Shown piece by piece: positions 43,318-52,631 of a stretch of DNA of 55,152 nt. A program made the position numbers and the translations under genes. Source of the DNA: Acidobacteriota bacterium (GTDB lineage Bacteria > Acidobacteriota > Blastocatellia > Pyrinomonadales > Pyrinomonadaceae). The notes under the pieces are model-generated. The model saw only the letters and a program-made list of their open reading frames with translations. It ran no database searches and was not told where the DNA came from. Position 1 is the stretch's first letter; each line of letters starts with the position of its first letter. Location: NCBI GenBank assembly GCA_029781855.1, contig JAKOVX010000062.1:1-55152 (forward strand), read 5' to 3'.

Positions 43318-43932
43318 TCAAAATATAACGTATCTTGCCGTTCGCGCGCGATAGCCCTGATATTCCTTGCCGTAGAGACCAACAAGGAATTTTTCTTCTC
43401 GTAAGATCTGGAAGTGAACATGCACGATCGCGAGAACGGCAAAGATCAAAAATGACAAGCGACCATAGATCAAAAATACGCCGACAAACCATAGATCGAG
43501 AAACAGATAGATCGGATTTCGCGAGAACGCAAAAATACCGGTTGTCACAAGTTTGCCGGGCGTCGTTCTGTCAAAACCGACCCGCCACGATCTTCCGAAA
43601 GAAATAAAAGCCCAGATGAAAACAGCGAAACCAATGGCAATAAGAGTCGCGCCAACGGTCTTTTCAAGAAGATGGTCGAACAACCGTATGTCCGGTGGCG
43701 AAGGAACAATGTGAATGCCACTGCGAAGCGAGGACAATAATGTCTCGAGTATCCAAAGAACCAGCCCGGCAAAGGCATAGAGCTCGAAAGCAAGTCCCAA
43801 TCCTCATTTGCCGCGCCCGACCGCGATCGCGTTAATACCCGTCGTGCGTCGAAGATATATCGCCTTGCTAACGATAACGAGTAAGAAGACCGTGATAGCG
43901 ACGATCTGGATGTAGTCAAAGAAGCGGGTCAT
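43318..43932 (-). pseudogene. ICMT-like membrane methyltransferase interrupted by an in-frame TGA
   Basis: The reading frame from ATG 43932, 3 bp after the upstream transporter stop, encodes MTRFFDYIQIVAIT... and stops at TGA (43804-43806, codon 43). The same frame continues without other stops for 160 residues to 43318 and carries the isoprenylcysteine methyltransferase-like signature (FAFSRNPIYLFLDLWF, REEKFLVGLYGKEYQGYRAR). The first 42 residues look like the normal N-terminus of this family, so one gene is interrupted by one stop (CGA to TGA is the simplest change). A TTG at 43800 could restart translation. No selenocysteine hairpin is seen, and no Cys would be expected here. Confidence 0.7.
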
Positions 43933-43935
43933 TGG

Positions 43936-44577
43936 CTAATGGCAGTCATCGCACGTTTCGCCTCGCCATGCTTCTACTCCCTCCTTCGCGATGATAGGAG
44001 CCATAACCAGAGCGGCGACAGGATCGGCCCACCACCAGCCGAACAAAGCGTTCAAGCCGAGCCCGCCGAGCAAAATCGCTGAAAGATATGTGCAAATGTC
44101 CGTTTGACGCGAATCCGCATGCATCGCACGGCTGTTTAGTTGGTTCGCCACCTTGCGTTTTTCCCTCGCGAGCCAGGGCATGACGATGAGCGACAGGGCG
44201 GCTATACCAATTCCGATATAACTTGCTTCAGGAGCTTCAAAGAACCACAAAGATTTGATTGCGTCAAATCCGACATAAACAGCAAGGGCAAAAAAACTGA
44301 CTCCAACAAGTTTAAGCGCGATTTGTTCGCGATGTTCGCCTGATACAAGCCGCCAAAGAATGATTGCACCTGACGAGACCTCGATCGCCGAATCAATACC
44401 GAAACCGACAAGCGCGATGCTGCCAGCGACAATTCCCGCACCGACCGCAATAATGCCTTCGAGCGAGTTCCAGATTATCGTCAGGTATTCTAGGCGACGC
44501 CCCCGACGAACCGGATCAAACGCTACACTGACCTCGGAACCAGCCGAGGGTTCACTTTGATTTATTTCTTCGTTCAC
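43936..44577 (-). CDS. Cation diffusion facilitator-type transporter (TMEM163-like)
   Basis: 213 residues, GTG start at 44577. About five membrane helices; GFGIDSAIEVSSG and HADSRQTDICTYLS carry the metal-site Asp/His residues of CDF-related carriers, and the C-terminus ends in CDDCH. Shorter than a full CDF protein, with no cytoplasmic C-terminal domain. Second CDF-type protein of the cluster after CzcD; probable zinc or related divalent metal efflux. Its start overlaps the preceding small protein gene by 26 bp. Confidence 0.8.
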   Translation of the reverse strand: MNEEINQSEPSAGSEVSVAFDPVRRGRRLEYLTIIWNSLEGIIAVGAGIVAGSIALVGFGIDSAIEVSSGAIILWRLVSGEHREQIALKLVGVSFFALAVYVGFDAIKSLWFFEAPEASYIGIGIAALSLIVMPWLAREKRKVANQLNSRAMHADSRQTDICTYLSAILLGGLGLNALFGWWWADPVAALVMAPIIAKEGVEAWRGETCDDCH

Positions 44578-44698
44578 TCCGCCTACCTTTCCAATAGCCG
44601 ACCATAAGAAACAGGCCGAGAATTAGGAGAGCACCAATCAAAAACAACACTATCTGATGCGTTTCGAGTAGGTGAAGAATATCCGTTTCTTTTTCCAT
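44552..44698 (-). CDS. Small single-pass membrane protein, unknown function
   Basis: 48 residues starting MEKETDILHLLETHQ, then one hydrophobic helix (IVLFLIGALLILGLFLMVGY) and a strongly basic tail (KGRRSERRNKSK). AAGGA lies 9 nt before the ATG at 44698. It overlaps the start of the CDF-type gene by 26 bp in another frame and follows czcD by 46 bp. Size, SD and helix with positive-inside tail support a real micro-protein, perhaps a subunit of the neighbouring transporter. Confidence 0.5.
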   Translation of the reverse strand: MEKETDILHLLETHQIVLFLIGALLILGLFLMVGYWKGRRSERRNKSK

Positions 44699-44744
44699 TG
44701 ATGTCATCCTTTTGCCAAAAGACGATAGCAAAGTATTGGATTCG

Positions 44745-45641
44745 CTAAAGATGAGCTTCGTGGCATGAAAACTCGATTCGCTCCGTCTGGGCCGTTACGT
44801 GCGCGATCTTGAAGTCCTTTGTGCAGCGCTCGTGGACGCGAGTAAGGACATCGTCGTGTTCAGCACCCTTCGCAAGAACTGCGTGGACACTAAGAGCATT
44901 GACACCTGAGGTCAGAGACCAAACGTGAAGATCATGTATCTCTTCAACCCCTTCCAGTTCCGAAAGGCGTTCGCGTAATGCTGCGATGTTCACGTCCGAC
45001 GGCGTGCCTTCCAGCAAGACGCCGACGGCATCCTTTAGCAATGCCCAAGTACGCGGGAATATGAACAGGCCGATGCCCGCGGAAATAATCGGATCCGCGT
45101 AATACCAACCAGTTGTTAGCATTATTGTACCAGCAACAATCACACCGACCGACGTGAGCATATCGGAAAGGACCTCGAAATACGCGCCCTTCATATTCAG
45201 GCTTTCCTTGGAGCCGGCGCGCAGGATGAAGACGCCCGCGAGATTTATTGCCAAACCGATTCCGGCGATAATGAGCATCGTCCCGCTTTGTACTTCGGGC
45301 GGATTACGGACTCGCTCGTACGCTTCGTAGAGAATGTACAGCGAGATTCCTATCAGAACGACCGCGTTTGTAAGGGCCGCGAGAATCTCGACGCGGTAAT
45401 ACCCGTAAGTTCTCTCCGGCGTGGCTGGACGCTCCGCAAACTTTATCGCAAGCAGCGCCAGCGTAAGCCCGCCGACATCGGTAAGCATGTGGGCCGCGTC
45501 GGCCAGCAAGGCAAGACTGTTCGTTAGCAACCCGCCAATAACTTCGGCGAGCATATACGTTGTCGTCAGACCGAGGACTATAATCAGCCGGCCTTTATGC
45601 TTGCCTGATGCCGATATTTCGTGTGTGTGTCCGTGCCCCAT
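44745..45641 (-). CDS. czcD: Cation efflux protein CzcD (CDF family)
   Basis: 298 residues. Exports Zn, Co or Cd from the cytoplasm in exchange for protons. His-rich start (MGHGHTHE), six membrane helices, the metal-site motif LADAAHMLTDVGG in TM2 and the matching Asp residues of TM5 (FEVLSDMLTSVGV), then a cytoplasmic domain with HDLHVWSLTSG. The ATG overlaps the PII gene stop by one base (TGATG), so they are coupled. Confidence 0.92.
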   Translation of the reverse strand: MGHGHTHEISASGKHKGRLIIVLGLTTTYMLAEVIGGLLTNSLALLADAAHMLTDVGGLTLALLAIKFAERPATPERTYGYYRVEILAALTNAVVLIGISLYILYEAYERVRNPPEVQSGTMLIIAGIGLAINLAGVFILRAGSKESLNMKGAYFEVLSDMLTSVGVIVAGTIMLTTGWYYADPIISAGIGLFIFPRTWALLKDAVGVLLEGTPSDVNIAALRERLSELEGVEEIHDLHVWSLTSGVNALSVHAVLAKGAEHDDVLTRVHERCTKDFKIAHVTAQTERIEFSCHEAHL

Positions 45642-45937
45642 CAGATAAGTGTTGAGCTCTCTACATCGACAACGGTAACGAGGCCGTCGCCCTTGCGGCC
45701 CGTATGCGCCTGCTCCTTTATTGCGGTAACAATCGGTTCGAGCAATTCGTTGGGGGCAACAATTTCGACACGTTTGTTAGCCTTAAGTGGATTTATTGCA
45801 TCGTCCGGCGTTTTGATCCTCTGACCAAAGCCTTCCGTATCAGTAATGGTCACGCCGGGAAAGCCTTCGATTTCTTCGAATGCGACTACCAGCCTATCGA
45901 TCACGAATGGACGGACAATCGCAATTATCAGTTTCAT
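45641..45937 (-). CDS. PII-like signal protein of the metal-efflux operon
   Basis: 98 residues from ATG 45937 (the longer frame to 45976 overlaps czcA). Starts MKLIIAIVRPFVIDRLVVAF and contains a PII-type ending (TGRKGDGLVTVVDV). Lacks the conserved T-loop Tyr of GlnB; the region reads TDTEGFGQRIK. PII-like proteins sit in several heavy-metal efflux operons, where they probably sense a metal or nucleotide. It is directly between czcA and czcD and translationally coupled to both. Confidence 0.8.
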   Translation of the reverse strand: MKLIIAIVRPFVIDRLVVAFEEIEGFPGVTITDTEGFGQRIKTPDDAINPLKANKRVEIVAPNELLEPIVTAIKEQAHTGRKGDGLVTVVDVESSTLI

Positions 45938-45938
45938 T

Positions 45939-48900
45939 TCAAGTTGCCTCCAGTTCTCCTTCCGGGTCACGTTCAAACCACGCGTAAAGCATCGGTAAAA
46001 AGAGCAATTTCAGAACGGTCGAGACGACCAGCCCGCCGATAACCACTGTTGCCAGCGGACGCTGCACTTCAGCACCAGCGCTCGTCGCGATCGCCATCGG
46101 GACGAAGCCGAGGGTCGCGACCAGGGCTGTCATAAGGATCGGACGCAGACGCGCCTCGGCACCCTCGCGTACGGCGTCCAGAACATTTCGTCCCTCGCGC
46201 CGCAATTGATTGATATAAGAAACCATGACCACACCGTCGAGTACGGCCACGCCGAAAAGAGCAATAAAGCCGACGCCAGCGGAAATGGAAAACGGCAAGC
46301 CTCGCAGCCACAATGCCAGGATTCCCCCTATAGCGGCAAGCGGAATACTGGTGTAGATCAAGACCGCCTGTCTGACAGAATTAAACGTTGTAAAGAGGAG
46401 CACGAAAATCAGAAAAAGTGCAATAGGTACGACAACCATCAGGCGCGACGTAGCCCGTTCAAGATTTTCAAACTGTCCTCCCCATTTCAGGTAATACCCG
46501 GGCGGAAGCTTGACTTCCTTTTCGATCCGCTGCTGAGCCTCATCGACAAAAGAGCCAATGTCGCGGCCGCGGACATTAAGTTCTACGCCGATGCGCCGGC
46601 GGGTGTCCTCGCGGGATATCTGCGCCGCGGCGTCGATCAGCTTGATATCGGACACCTGCGAGAGCGGGACTCGTGAGCCGTTCGGCGACGTCAACAACAG
46701 GCTTTTTATCGCTTCGATATTCTTGCTGGCTTCCTCATTAAGCCTAACGACGAGGTTGAAACGCTGCTCGCCCTCATAAACAAGGCCAGCTTGTTTACCA
46801 GCAACGACCGATTCGATCAGGTCATTCACGTCCTCGACGTTAAGACCGTAACGGGCGATCGCCGCACGGTCGGGTTTGATTTGCAATTGCGGGAGGCCCG
46901 ATGTGGCTTCAGCTTTGACATCTTCCGCACCCTGGACTTTTGAGACAGCACGGACGATCTCGTCTCCTTTTTCTTTAAGAGTGTCGAGGTCGTCGCCGAA
47001 GAGTTTGATCGCGACATCGGAGCGGACACCGGAGATCAGTTCCGAAACACGAAGCTCGATCGGCTGTGAAAAGCTAAAGATCGCTTCGGGTACTTTATCT
47101 TCGAGTTCCTTCGACATTTTTTCGACCAGTTCTTCGCGCGTTTCAGCCGTGGTCCATTCGTCATGCGGTTTGAGCTCGATATAAACGTCGGTGAGATCGA
47201 CTCCCATCGGGTCGGTCGCGACTTCGGCTCGCCCGGTTTTTGAAATAACTCTTGTAACTTCGGGGAACTCGCCCAAAACCTTCTCGGCTTTTGTCGAGAT
47301 CGCGAGCGATTCGGTAAGCGAAACGCTCGGCAGCCGTTGGATCTGTACAGCGAGCGAGCCCTCGTCGAGTCGCGGGATAAACTCTGAACCCAGAAATGGA
47401 AATAAGGCAAAACTCGCCAGCACCATTGCGGTGGTTACGGCAAGCGTCTGCCAACGATTCCTAAGAACAAAATCTAGAGCTGGCACGTACGCTTTCTTCG
47501 CCCAGCGAATGAGGAAGCTTTCGGATTCGGAAACGTGACCGCGGAGTATATAGGTCATCGCCGCCGGGACGTAGGTCAAGGAGAGGATCAGAGCCCCGAT
47601 CAGAGCGAATACGACGGTCAGTGCCATCGGGATGAACATCTTTCCCTCGATACCTGAGAGGCTCAAGATCGGCAGATAGACTATCGTGATGATCGCTACC
47701 GCGAAAACAACGGGGCGGCCGACTTCGAGGCAGGCTTCGAGAATTGTGCGTTCGGGCGGTTCATGCGAGTGTTGGTGCTGAGCTTCCGCACGGCGGCGCA
47801 CCGCATTTTCCACGACAATAACCGCACCGTCCACGATCAAACCGAAGTCGATCGAACCCAAACTCATAAGGTTCCCCGATACGTTGAATATCCGCATCAT
47901 GATCGCTGCGAAAAGCATTGAAAGCGGGATGACGGTCGCCACCAGAAGGGCACCGCGCCAGTTTCCCAGGAGCAGGATCAAAACAATAATGACGAGAATC
48001 GCACCTTCGACCAGATTTGTAACGACAGTTTTTATTGTGCGGTCAACAAGCTCAGTACGATCGTAAAAGGGGATAAGGTCAACGCCCTTCGGCAGAGACT
48101 TTCGTACCTGCTCGACGCGTTCCTTTACTGCATCGACGACGGTTCGCGAGTTTTCTCCTTTGAGCATCATGACAATGCCGGCCACGATCTCGCCTTCGCC
48201 ATTGGCCGTGACCGCGCCCTGCCGAACGGTTGCGCCCTCAAATACGTCAGCCACATCTCGGACGTAGACGGGCACGCCTTCCTTACCCGTTTTGACAACG
48301 ATGTTTTCGATATCGGCAGGTTTTTCGACCAAACCAATGCCCCGTAAGAGATACTGCTCCGAACCCTTTTCGATGTAAGCACCGCCGACGTTTGCATTGT
48401 TGCGGGCGACAGATTCGAACACGTCACGAAGGGTCAGACCGTAGGACTGGAGTTTGTCGGGATCAAGTCTGACTTGATATTGCTTTTCCTTCCCGCCAAA
48501 GCTGTTGATCTCGGTCGCTCCGGGAACTCCGAGAAGCTGGCGCCGGACATTCCAGTCCTGAATCGTGCGGAGCGCAGTAGCGTCATAGCTGCCATCGGAT
48601 GATTTAAGCTCGTACTGGTAGATCTCGCCCAGTCCGGTGGAGATTGGCCCCATTTCCGGTGAGCCGATGTTTTCTGGGATCTGCTCGCGCGCATCTGCGA
48701 GACGTTCAAGAACGAGCTGACGGGCGAAATATGTATCGACCGAGTCATCGAAAACAACGGTAACAGCCGAAAGTCCAAATTTTGAGACAGAACGGATCTC
48801 GACAATGTCGGGCAGACCGGACATCGAGACTTCGACGGGGAAAGTTATCTGACGCTCGATCTCGAGAGGTGCAAGGCTCGGCGCAGCCGTTAAAACTTGA

Positions 48901-49040
48901 ACCTGAACGTTGGTAACGTCCGGAACGGCGTCGATCGGCAGATTTTTCAAACTATAAAAACCCGCCGCCGCGATGATCGCGACCATCAACAGAACGATCA
49001 AACGGTTCGAAACGGAGAAACGAATTAATGCGTCGATCAT
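45939..49040 (-). CDS. czcA: Heavy-metal RND efflux pump CzcA
   Basis: 1033 residues, full length for the HME-RND family. Proton-driven inner-membrane pump of a CzcCBA complex. Twelve membrane helices in two halves; the proton-relay motif in TM4 reads DFGLIVDGAVIVVEN, with Asp, Asp and Glu spaced as in CzcA-type (Co/Zn/Cd or Co/Ni) rather than the CusA-type pumps. FYDRTELVDRTIKTV and the LPIDAVPDVTNVQVQ porter start are family typical. Intact. Confidence 0.93.
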   Translation of the reverse strand: MIDALIRFSVSNRLIVLLMVAIIAAAGFYSLKNLPIDAVPDVTNVQVQVLTAAPSLAPLEIERQITFPVEVSMSGLPDIVEIRSVSKFGLSAVTVVFDDSVDTYFARQLVLERLADAREQIPENIGSPEMGPISTGLGEIYQYELKSSDGSYDATALRTIQDWNVRRQLLGVPGATEINSFGGKEKQYQVRLDPDKLQSYGLTLRDVFESVARNNANVGGAYIEKGSEQYLLRGIGLVEKPADIENIVVKTGKEGVPVYVRDVADVFEGATVRQGAVTANGEGEIVAGIVMMLKGENSRTVVDAVKERVEQVRKSLPKGVDLIPFYDRTELVDRTIKTVVTNLVEGAILVIIVLILLLGNWRGALLVATVIPLSMLFAAIMMRIFNVSGNLMSLGSIDFGLIVDGAVIVVENAVRRRAEAQHQHSHEPPERTILEACLEVGRPVVFAVAIITIVYLPILSLSGIEGKMFIPMALTVVFALIGALILSLTYVPAAMTYILRGHVSESESFLIRWAKKAYVPALDFVLRNRWQTLAVTTAMVLASFALFPFLGSEFIPRLDEGSLAVQIQRLPSVSLTESLAISTKAEKVLGEFPEVTRVISKTGRAEVATDPMGVDLTDVYIELKPHDEWTTAETREELVEKMSKELEDKVPEAIFSFSQPIELRVSELISGVRSDVAIKLFGDDLDTLKEKGDEIVRAVSKVQGAEDVKAEATSGLPQLQIKPDRAAIARYGLNVEDVNDLIESVVAGKQAGLVYEGEQRFNLVVRLNEEASKNIEAIKSLLLTSPNGSRVPLSQVSDIKLIDAAAQISREDTRRRIGVELNVRGRDIGSFVDEAQQRIEKEVKLPPGYYLKWGGQFENLERATSRLMVVVPIALFLIFVLLFTTFNSVRQAVLIYTSIPLAAIGGILALWLRGLPFSISAGVGFIALFGVAVLDGVVMVSYINQLRREGRNVLDAVREGAEARLRPILMTALVATLGFVPMAIATSAGAEVQRPLATVVIGGLVVSTVLKLLFLPMLYAWFERDPEGELEAT

Positions 49041-49122
49041 AAAACTTATGTATGCAGCTGATTAACGAGCGAAAAATTGCCTTCATTATCAGGTAGAAGC
49101 GTTGCCGGTTCGGTTCTTTTGC

Positions 49123-50631
49123 TCAATGCTCATCACCCAGTTCGCCTTTCTGAAGCTGCGTCTTCAGTACGAAGCTGCCCTTTGTTACCACCTTTTCACC
49201 CAACTGCAGGCCGGCTCGAATACGCGTGTAGCCCTCGATCTCGCCTCCTGCTTCCACCTCGCGGACTTCGAAAGCACCCGGTTCGTTTTCTTTTGGGACG
49301 AATACAACCGTTTTTTCACCGATTCGCTGTATGGCGTCGGATTTAACGACAAGTTCTTCGCCCGTCTCGGCGCCTGTGCCGGTCTGAAAACCGACTTCGA
49401 CGAACATTCCGGGTCGAAGCCTCTCGCCGGGATTGTCAACGGCTAGGCGCACTTTGGCGGTTCGCGTGTCTTCGTTGATGCCAGGATCGATATAGGTTAC
49501 GCGGGCGTTGATCGTTTGCTCGCCCAAGGCTGTCGTTTTGACTGAGGCGACAGAACCGATGTTGATCAGCCCAAGCTGCTGCTGCGGAACGTTGGCTGTG
49601 ATCCAGACCGATGAAATGTTGGAGAGCGTAAACATTTGTTGACCGGCTTGCACTCCCGAACCCGCATTGAGAAAGCGTTCAGAAACGGTTCCTGACAGCG
49701 GTGCTCTGACGGGGACGCGGATAATGTTTCGTGCGTCTTCGTCGCCTGCACCTACGTTTATTCCCAGAGCTAATAAGCTTCGGTGTTGGTGGTTGACATC
49801 GATCTGAGCAGTCTTTACTTCCGCTTCAGCTTCCTGGATCTCTTTGTTAAGCGAAATGTTGCGCTGAAACTCGTAATCAGCCTGTGCCGTTTTGTAGGCG
49901 GTTTCCGCAGCGATCAGATCCTTACCTGCTCCCGCACCGAGTTCGATCAATTGGCGTGTTCGCTTTAAAGTGGCCTCGGCCTCATCGAGTCGAGCTTTTG
50001 CTTGTAGAATATTGACCCGGTTTTCCGCACGCCTAATGCGATCAAGATTCTTGCGGGCTATGTCCAGACGATTTTCAGCCTCGTGGAGTTTTCCGTAGGC
50101 CTCCGTGACCTCTGTGCTCGCGATACTGGCTAGAACCTGACCAGCAGAGACCCGATCGCCGATCGCAACAAATACCTGTTCAACCCTGCCCGCCACTAAC
50201 GGCGAAACGGCTTGCGTTTGCTGCGGGTCCGCTTCGACCGTGCCGGTAACATCAAGAAGAGCGACGGCCGGTCGCTGAGTCACACTCTCTGTCTCGATTC
50301 CGGCAGCTTTAAGCGCTTCCGGATCGAGGCGAACTTCCCGGCCTTCTTCGCCCTCTGAGTGCCCGTCGTCCTTTTTCTCGCTCGTTTCGGTATCGGCGTT
50401 CGTGGCGGATTTTCTCGTCGCCATCCAGGTGAACCCGATTATCGCGATAAGGGCCACGATCACGGCGGCAAGAATCCACGCGAACATCTTTCTCGGTCTA
50501 ACCTCGGTTGAATCGTTTTCGCGCGGCTCACGCTCGCGATCGGTAAGATTCGCCTCAAGCCGGTGCAATTCCGATTCATCTCGCTGATGGTGACTGATCT
50601 CTTCGTTTGTAACTGGTTCTTTCATTTCCAT
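49123..50631 (-). CDS. czcB: Efflux membrane-fusion protein CzcB
   Basis: 502 residues; ATG 50625 is an equally good start (AAGGA is better spaced). Periplasmic adaptor linking CzcA to CzcC. A cytoplasmic acidic N-terminus, one membrane helix (about 49-69), then the barrel-sandwich-hybrid lipoyl region (VSPLVAGRVEQVFVAIGDRV), a coiled-coil hairpin, and the beta-barrel and proximal domains (VWITANVPQQQLGLI). Located 82 bp upstream of czcA. Confidence 0.92.
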   Translation of the reverse strand: MEMKEPVTNEEISHHQRDESELHRLEANLTDREREPRENDSTEVRPRKMFAWILAAVIVALIAIIGFTWMATRKSATNADTETSEKKDDGHSEGEEGREVRLDPEALKAAGIETESVTQRPAVALLDVTGTVEADPQQTQAVSPLVAGRVEQVFVAIGDRVSAGQVLASIASTEVTEAYGKLHEAENRLDIARKNLDRIRRAENRVNILQAKARLDEAEATLKRTRQLIELGAGAGKDLIAAETAYKTAQADYEFQRNISLNKEIQEAEAEVKTAQIDVNHQHRSLLALGINVGAGDEDARNIIRVPVRAPLSGTVSERFLNAGSGVQAGQQMFTLSNISSVWITANVPQQQLGLINIGSVASVKTTALGEQTINARVTYIDPGINEDTRTAKVRLAVDNPGERLRPGMFVEVGFQTGTGAETGEELVVKSDAIQRIGEKTVVFVPKENEPGAFEVREVEAGGEIEGYTRIRAGLQLGEKVVTKGSFVLKTQLQKGELGDEH

Positions 50632-50664
50632 TTCCTTCTGTGAATTTTGTTCATTGCACCGAGG

Positions 50665-52068
50665 TTATTTTGGTTGCGGCAGAAGCGCTCCCGCTCCTAG
50701 CGCGATGTTTAGGTCGGCTTGGGCACGGTATCGTTCCGTTAGGGCTTCCGTGAGATCGCGTGTCGTATCGAGGAGGCGGCGCTGTTCGGTGATCAGATCC
50801 GTAATAGTTATTTGGCCGAGTTCGTAGACCTTGCGGAAGGTCGCAACGTTTTCCGTCGTGCGAGGAATGGCCGCTGTTTGAAGCGTCGAGACCGCCCGGC
50901 TTGCGGCATCATACCGCTGGTAAGCCGCTACGATCTCGCTTCTTACGACTCTTTCCGCAAATTCGCGCCGAACCTGGGCTTGTTTTATTGCAATTTCTGC
51001 CTCTGCCCTGGCCCCCTGCTTCCGGTCAAAAACCGGCAGGCCGATTGCCACACCGAATGTAAGGCTTCGGTCGCGCTGTGAGAACGGCTGGGTAGGGTCG
51101 TCGATCACCGACCGCCCCTGTGTATAACGCGTGAATGCTGTGAAATCCGGCCGGCTTTCAGCCCTCACCAGGCGCAGCCCGGCGGTAGCAACCTGCTCCT
51201 CCATTTTGGCAAGCAAGATGTCCGGTCGGGTGCGAAGACCAATATCCACTGCCGCCTCCCTTGTCTGAGGCAACGTCGGCAAAACAGCGACATCTATTTG
51301 CTCACGAAGTCGGAGAATGTCCTCGAACGGCATCCCGCTAAGGAGTTTTAGCTGGGTTAATGACGCCTGCAGTTTTCCCTCCGACAATTGACGACGGGAT
51401 CGCAAGCGTTCAACTTCCGCCTGCAGGAGATTCAGTTCAAGGGGTGGTGACTCGCCTTGATTTACGCGAATCTGAACGAAGCGCGTAGTTTGCAGATCCA
51501 GTTCGAGCAACTTCTCGGTCGCGTCGAGTTCGCGGAGGGACGCCAGCGCTTCGGCGTAGTTGGTCAGGATGCTTGCTACAAGAGCACGTTCGCGGTTTCG
51601 CACGTCCGCTTCGCTAGCTTCGATGGCGATCTGCGCGGCGTTAATGCGCGCGGAGCGTCTGCCGTAAAGTTCTATCGGCAGTGAAAACCCGGCAGTGAAT
51701 TGTCCCTCGCCAGGACTTCCGACGAACCGACCGGACTCCTGCTCGAATTCAAGCGTCGGGTTTGGGCGGAGGCGTGCCTGCGTTAATCTAGCCTTTGCTT
51801 TTTCGATCTCAAGCCTTGCCGCTGTTAGTTCCTGGTTCGACCGCAGTGCCCGTTCTATCAGTTCGTTGATGGAGACACCGTCCTGGGGATCGTAATATCC
51901 GGGCAGAACGGAATCGAGAATCGGTCTTTCCGACGTTTCCGCTACTACGCCTTGTTTCGGAGCATTCTTTGCTAACAGGGGAGCGTCCTGGCCGCGCGGC
52001 GCCGTCGTGCCGAAGGCAACCAGGCAAAGCGCGATGAACCACCAACGCAGGTTAATTCTTAAAAACAT
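50665..52068 (-). CDS. czcC: Outer-membrane efflux channel CzcC (TolC family)
   Basis: 467 residues with a signal peptide and two repeated outer-membrane efflux (OEP) units of long helices (NELIERALRSNQELTAARLE; AEIAIKQAQVRREFAERVVR). Forms the outer channel of the tripartite Czc pump. First structural pump gene of the block; TAGGAAAAATAGAG precedes the ATG. The 131-bp gap to the next upstream gene shows no clear promoter. Confidence 0.9.
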   Translation of the reverse strand: MFLRINLRWWFIALCLVAFGTTAPRGQDAPLLAKNAPKQGVVAETSERPILDSVLPGYYDPQDGVSINELIERALRSNQELTAARLEIEKAKARLTQARLRPNPTLEFEQESGRFVGSPGEGQFTAGFSLPIELYGRRSARINAAQIAIEASEADVRNRERALVASILTNYAEALASLRELDATEKLLELDLQTTRFVQIRVNQGESPPLELNLLQAEVERLRSRRQLSEGKLQASLTQLKLLSGMPFEDILRLREQIDVAVLPTLPQTREAAVDIGLRTRPDILLAKMEEQVATAGLRLVRAESRPDFTAFTRYTQGRSVIDDPTQPFSQRDRSLTFGVAIGLPVFDRKQGARAEAEIAIKQAQVRREFAERVVRSEIVAAYQRYDAASRAVSTLQTAAIPRTTENVATFRKVYELGQITITDLITEQRRLLDTTRDLTEALTERYRAQADLNIALGAGALLPQPK

Positions 52069-52199
52069 CTCTATTTTTCCTAATCAGAACCTTGTTCAGT
52101 CGATTTTTTGCCGGCGTGAAAGGAAACGGAAGATGAACGACTGGGCGCAAGCCGGGCGTATCCGTCTTCTTTCGTTTGAGCGTGCTTACCGAGGATCGA

Positions 52200-52631
52200 T
52201 TAGGAAGATTTTGGCGGCTGGTAGTGAGGTGAAGGATGAGAATCGGGATGCAGATTCTTCTTTGAAAAATTGGCCTCCGATGGCAAGGCGTCAGGACGCT
52301 TTGCGACCGGAGCGAATAACTTGACAGCTAGTGTTGTATGAGAGCAGCAACAAAAACATGCATCGTCCGAGATCGGGGTGTCGTTCGTTGGTTTCTCGTC
52401 CGGCGATTGTGAAACTCCCGCAATGCCTTTCTCTCTCACCGAACTTTGCCGGGACCTCTCGCCGTCGAGTCTGAGCTGCGCAGCATAGGGAGGGATTCCC
52501 AGGGCTTCGTTACCGCAATAGGCTTGCAGTACAGATATGTCCAGAATGGCGTACAGCACGAAAAATGCGGCGAGTAGTGTTACTATTCGTCGCTTCCAAA
52601 CCAAACCGACGCTGCAGCCATCTGGTTTCAT
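52200..52631 (-). CDS. Membrane protein with CxCCC cluster, unknown function
   Basis: 143 residues from the ATG at 52631 (an upstream in-frame ATG is at 52697, no SD). One membrane helix (about 15-37), then an external region with AYCGNEALGIPP and a tight Cys cluster, DDACFCCCSHT. Last third is Pro/Ser/His-rich. I know no function; the cluster of thiols between metal pumps suggests metal binding. Located between the VOC gene and czcC, with its own candidate promoter. Confidence 0.6.
   Translation of the reverse strand: MKPDGCSVGLVWKRRIVTLLAAFFVLYAILDISVLQAYCGNEALGIPPYAAQLRLDGERSRQSSVREKGIAGVSQSPDEKPTNDTPISDDACFCCCSHTTLAVKLFAPVAKRPDALPSEANFSKKNLHPDSHPSPHYQPPKSS

Noticed and set aside
43750..43806. 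Selenocysteine reading of the TGA in the ICMT-like gene
   Set aside because: No stem-loop of bSECIS type could be drawn in the 45 nt after the TGA and the position is not one where the family would carry a redox Cys.
43545..43919. Out-of-frame minus-strand frame across the interrupted ICMT gene
   Set aside because: The ICMT-like frame explains the same DNA with family motifs on both sides of the stop; this one has none.
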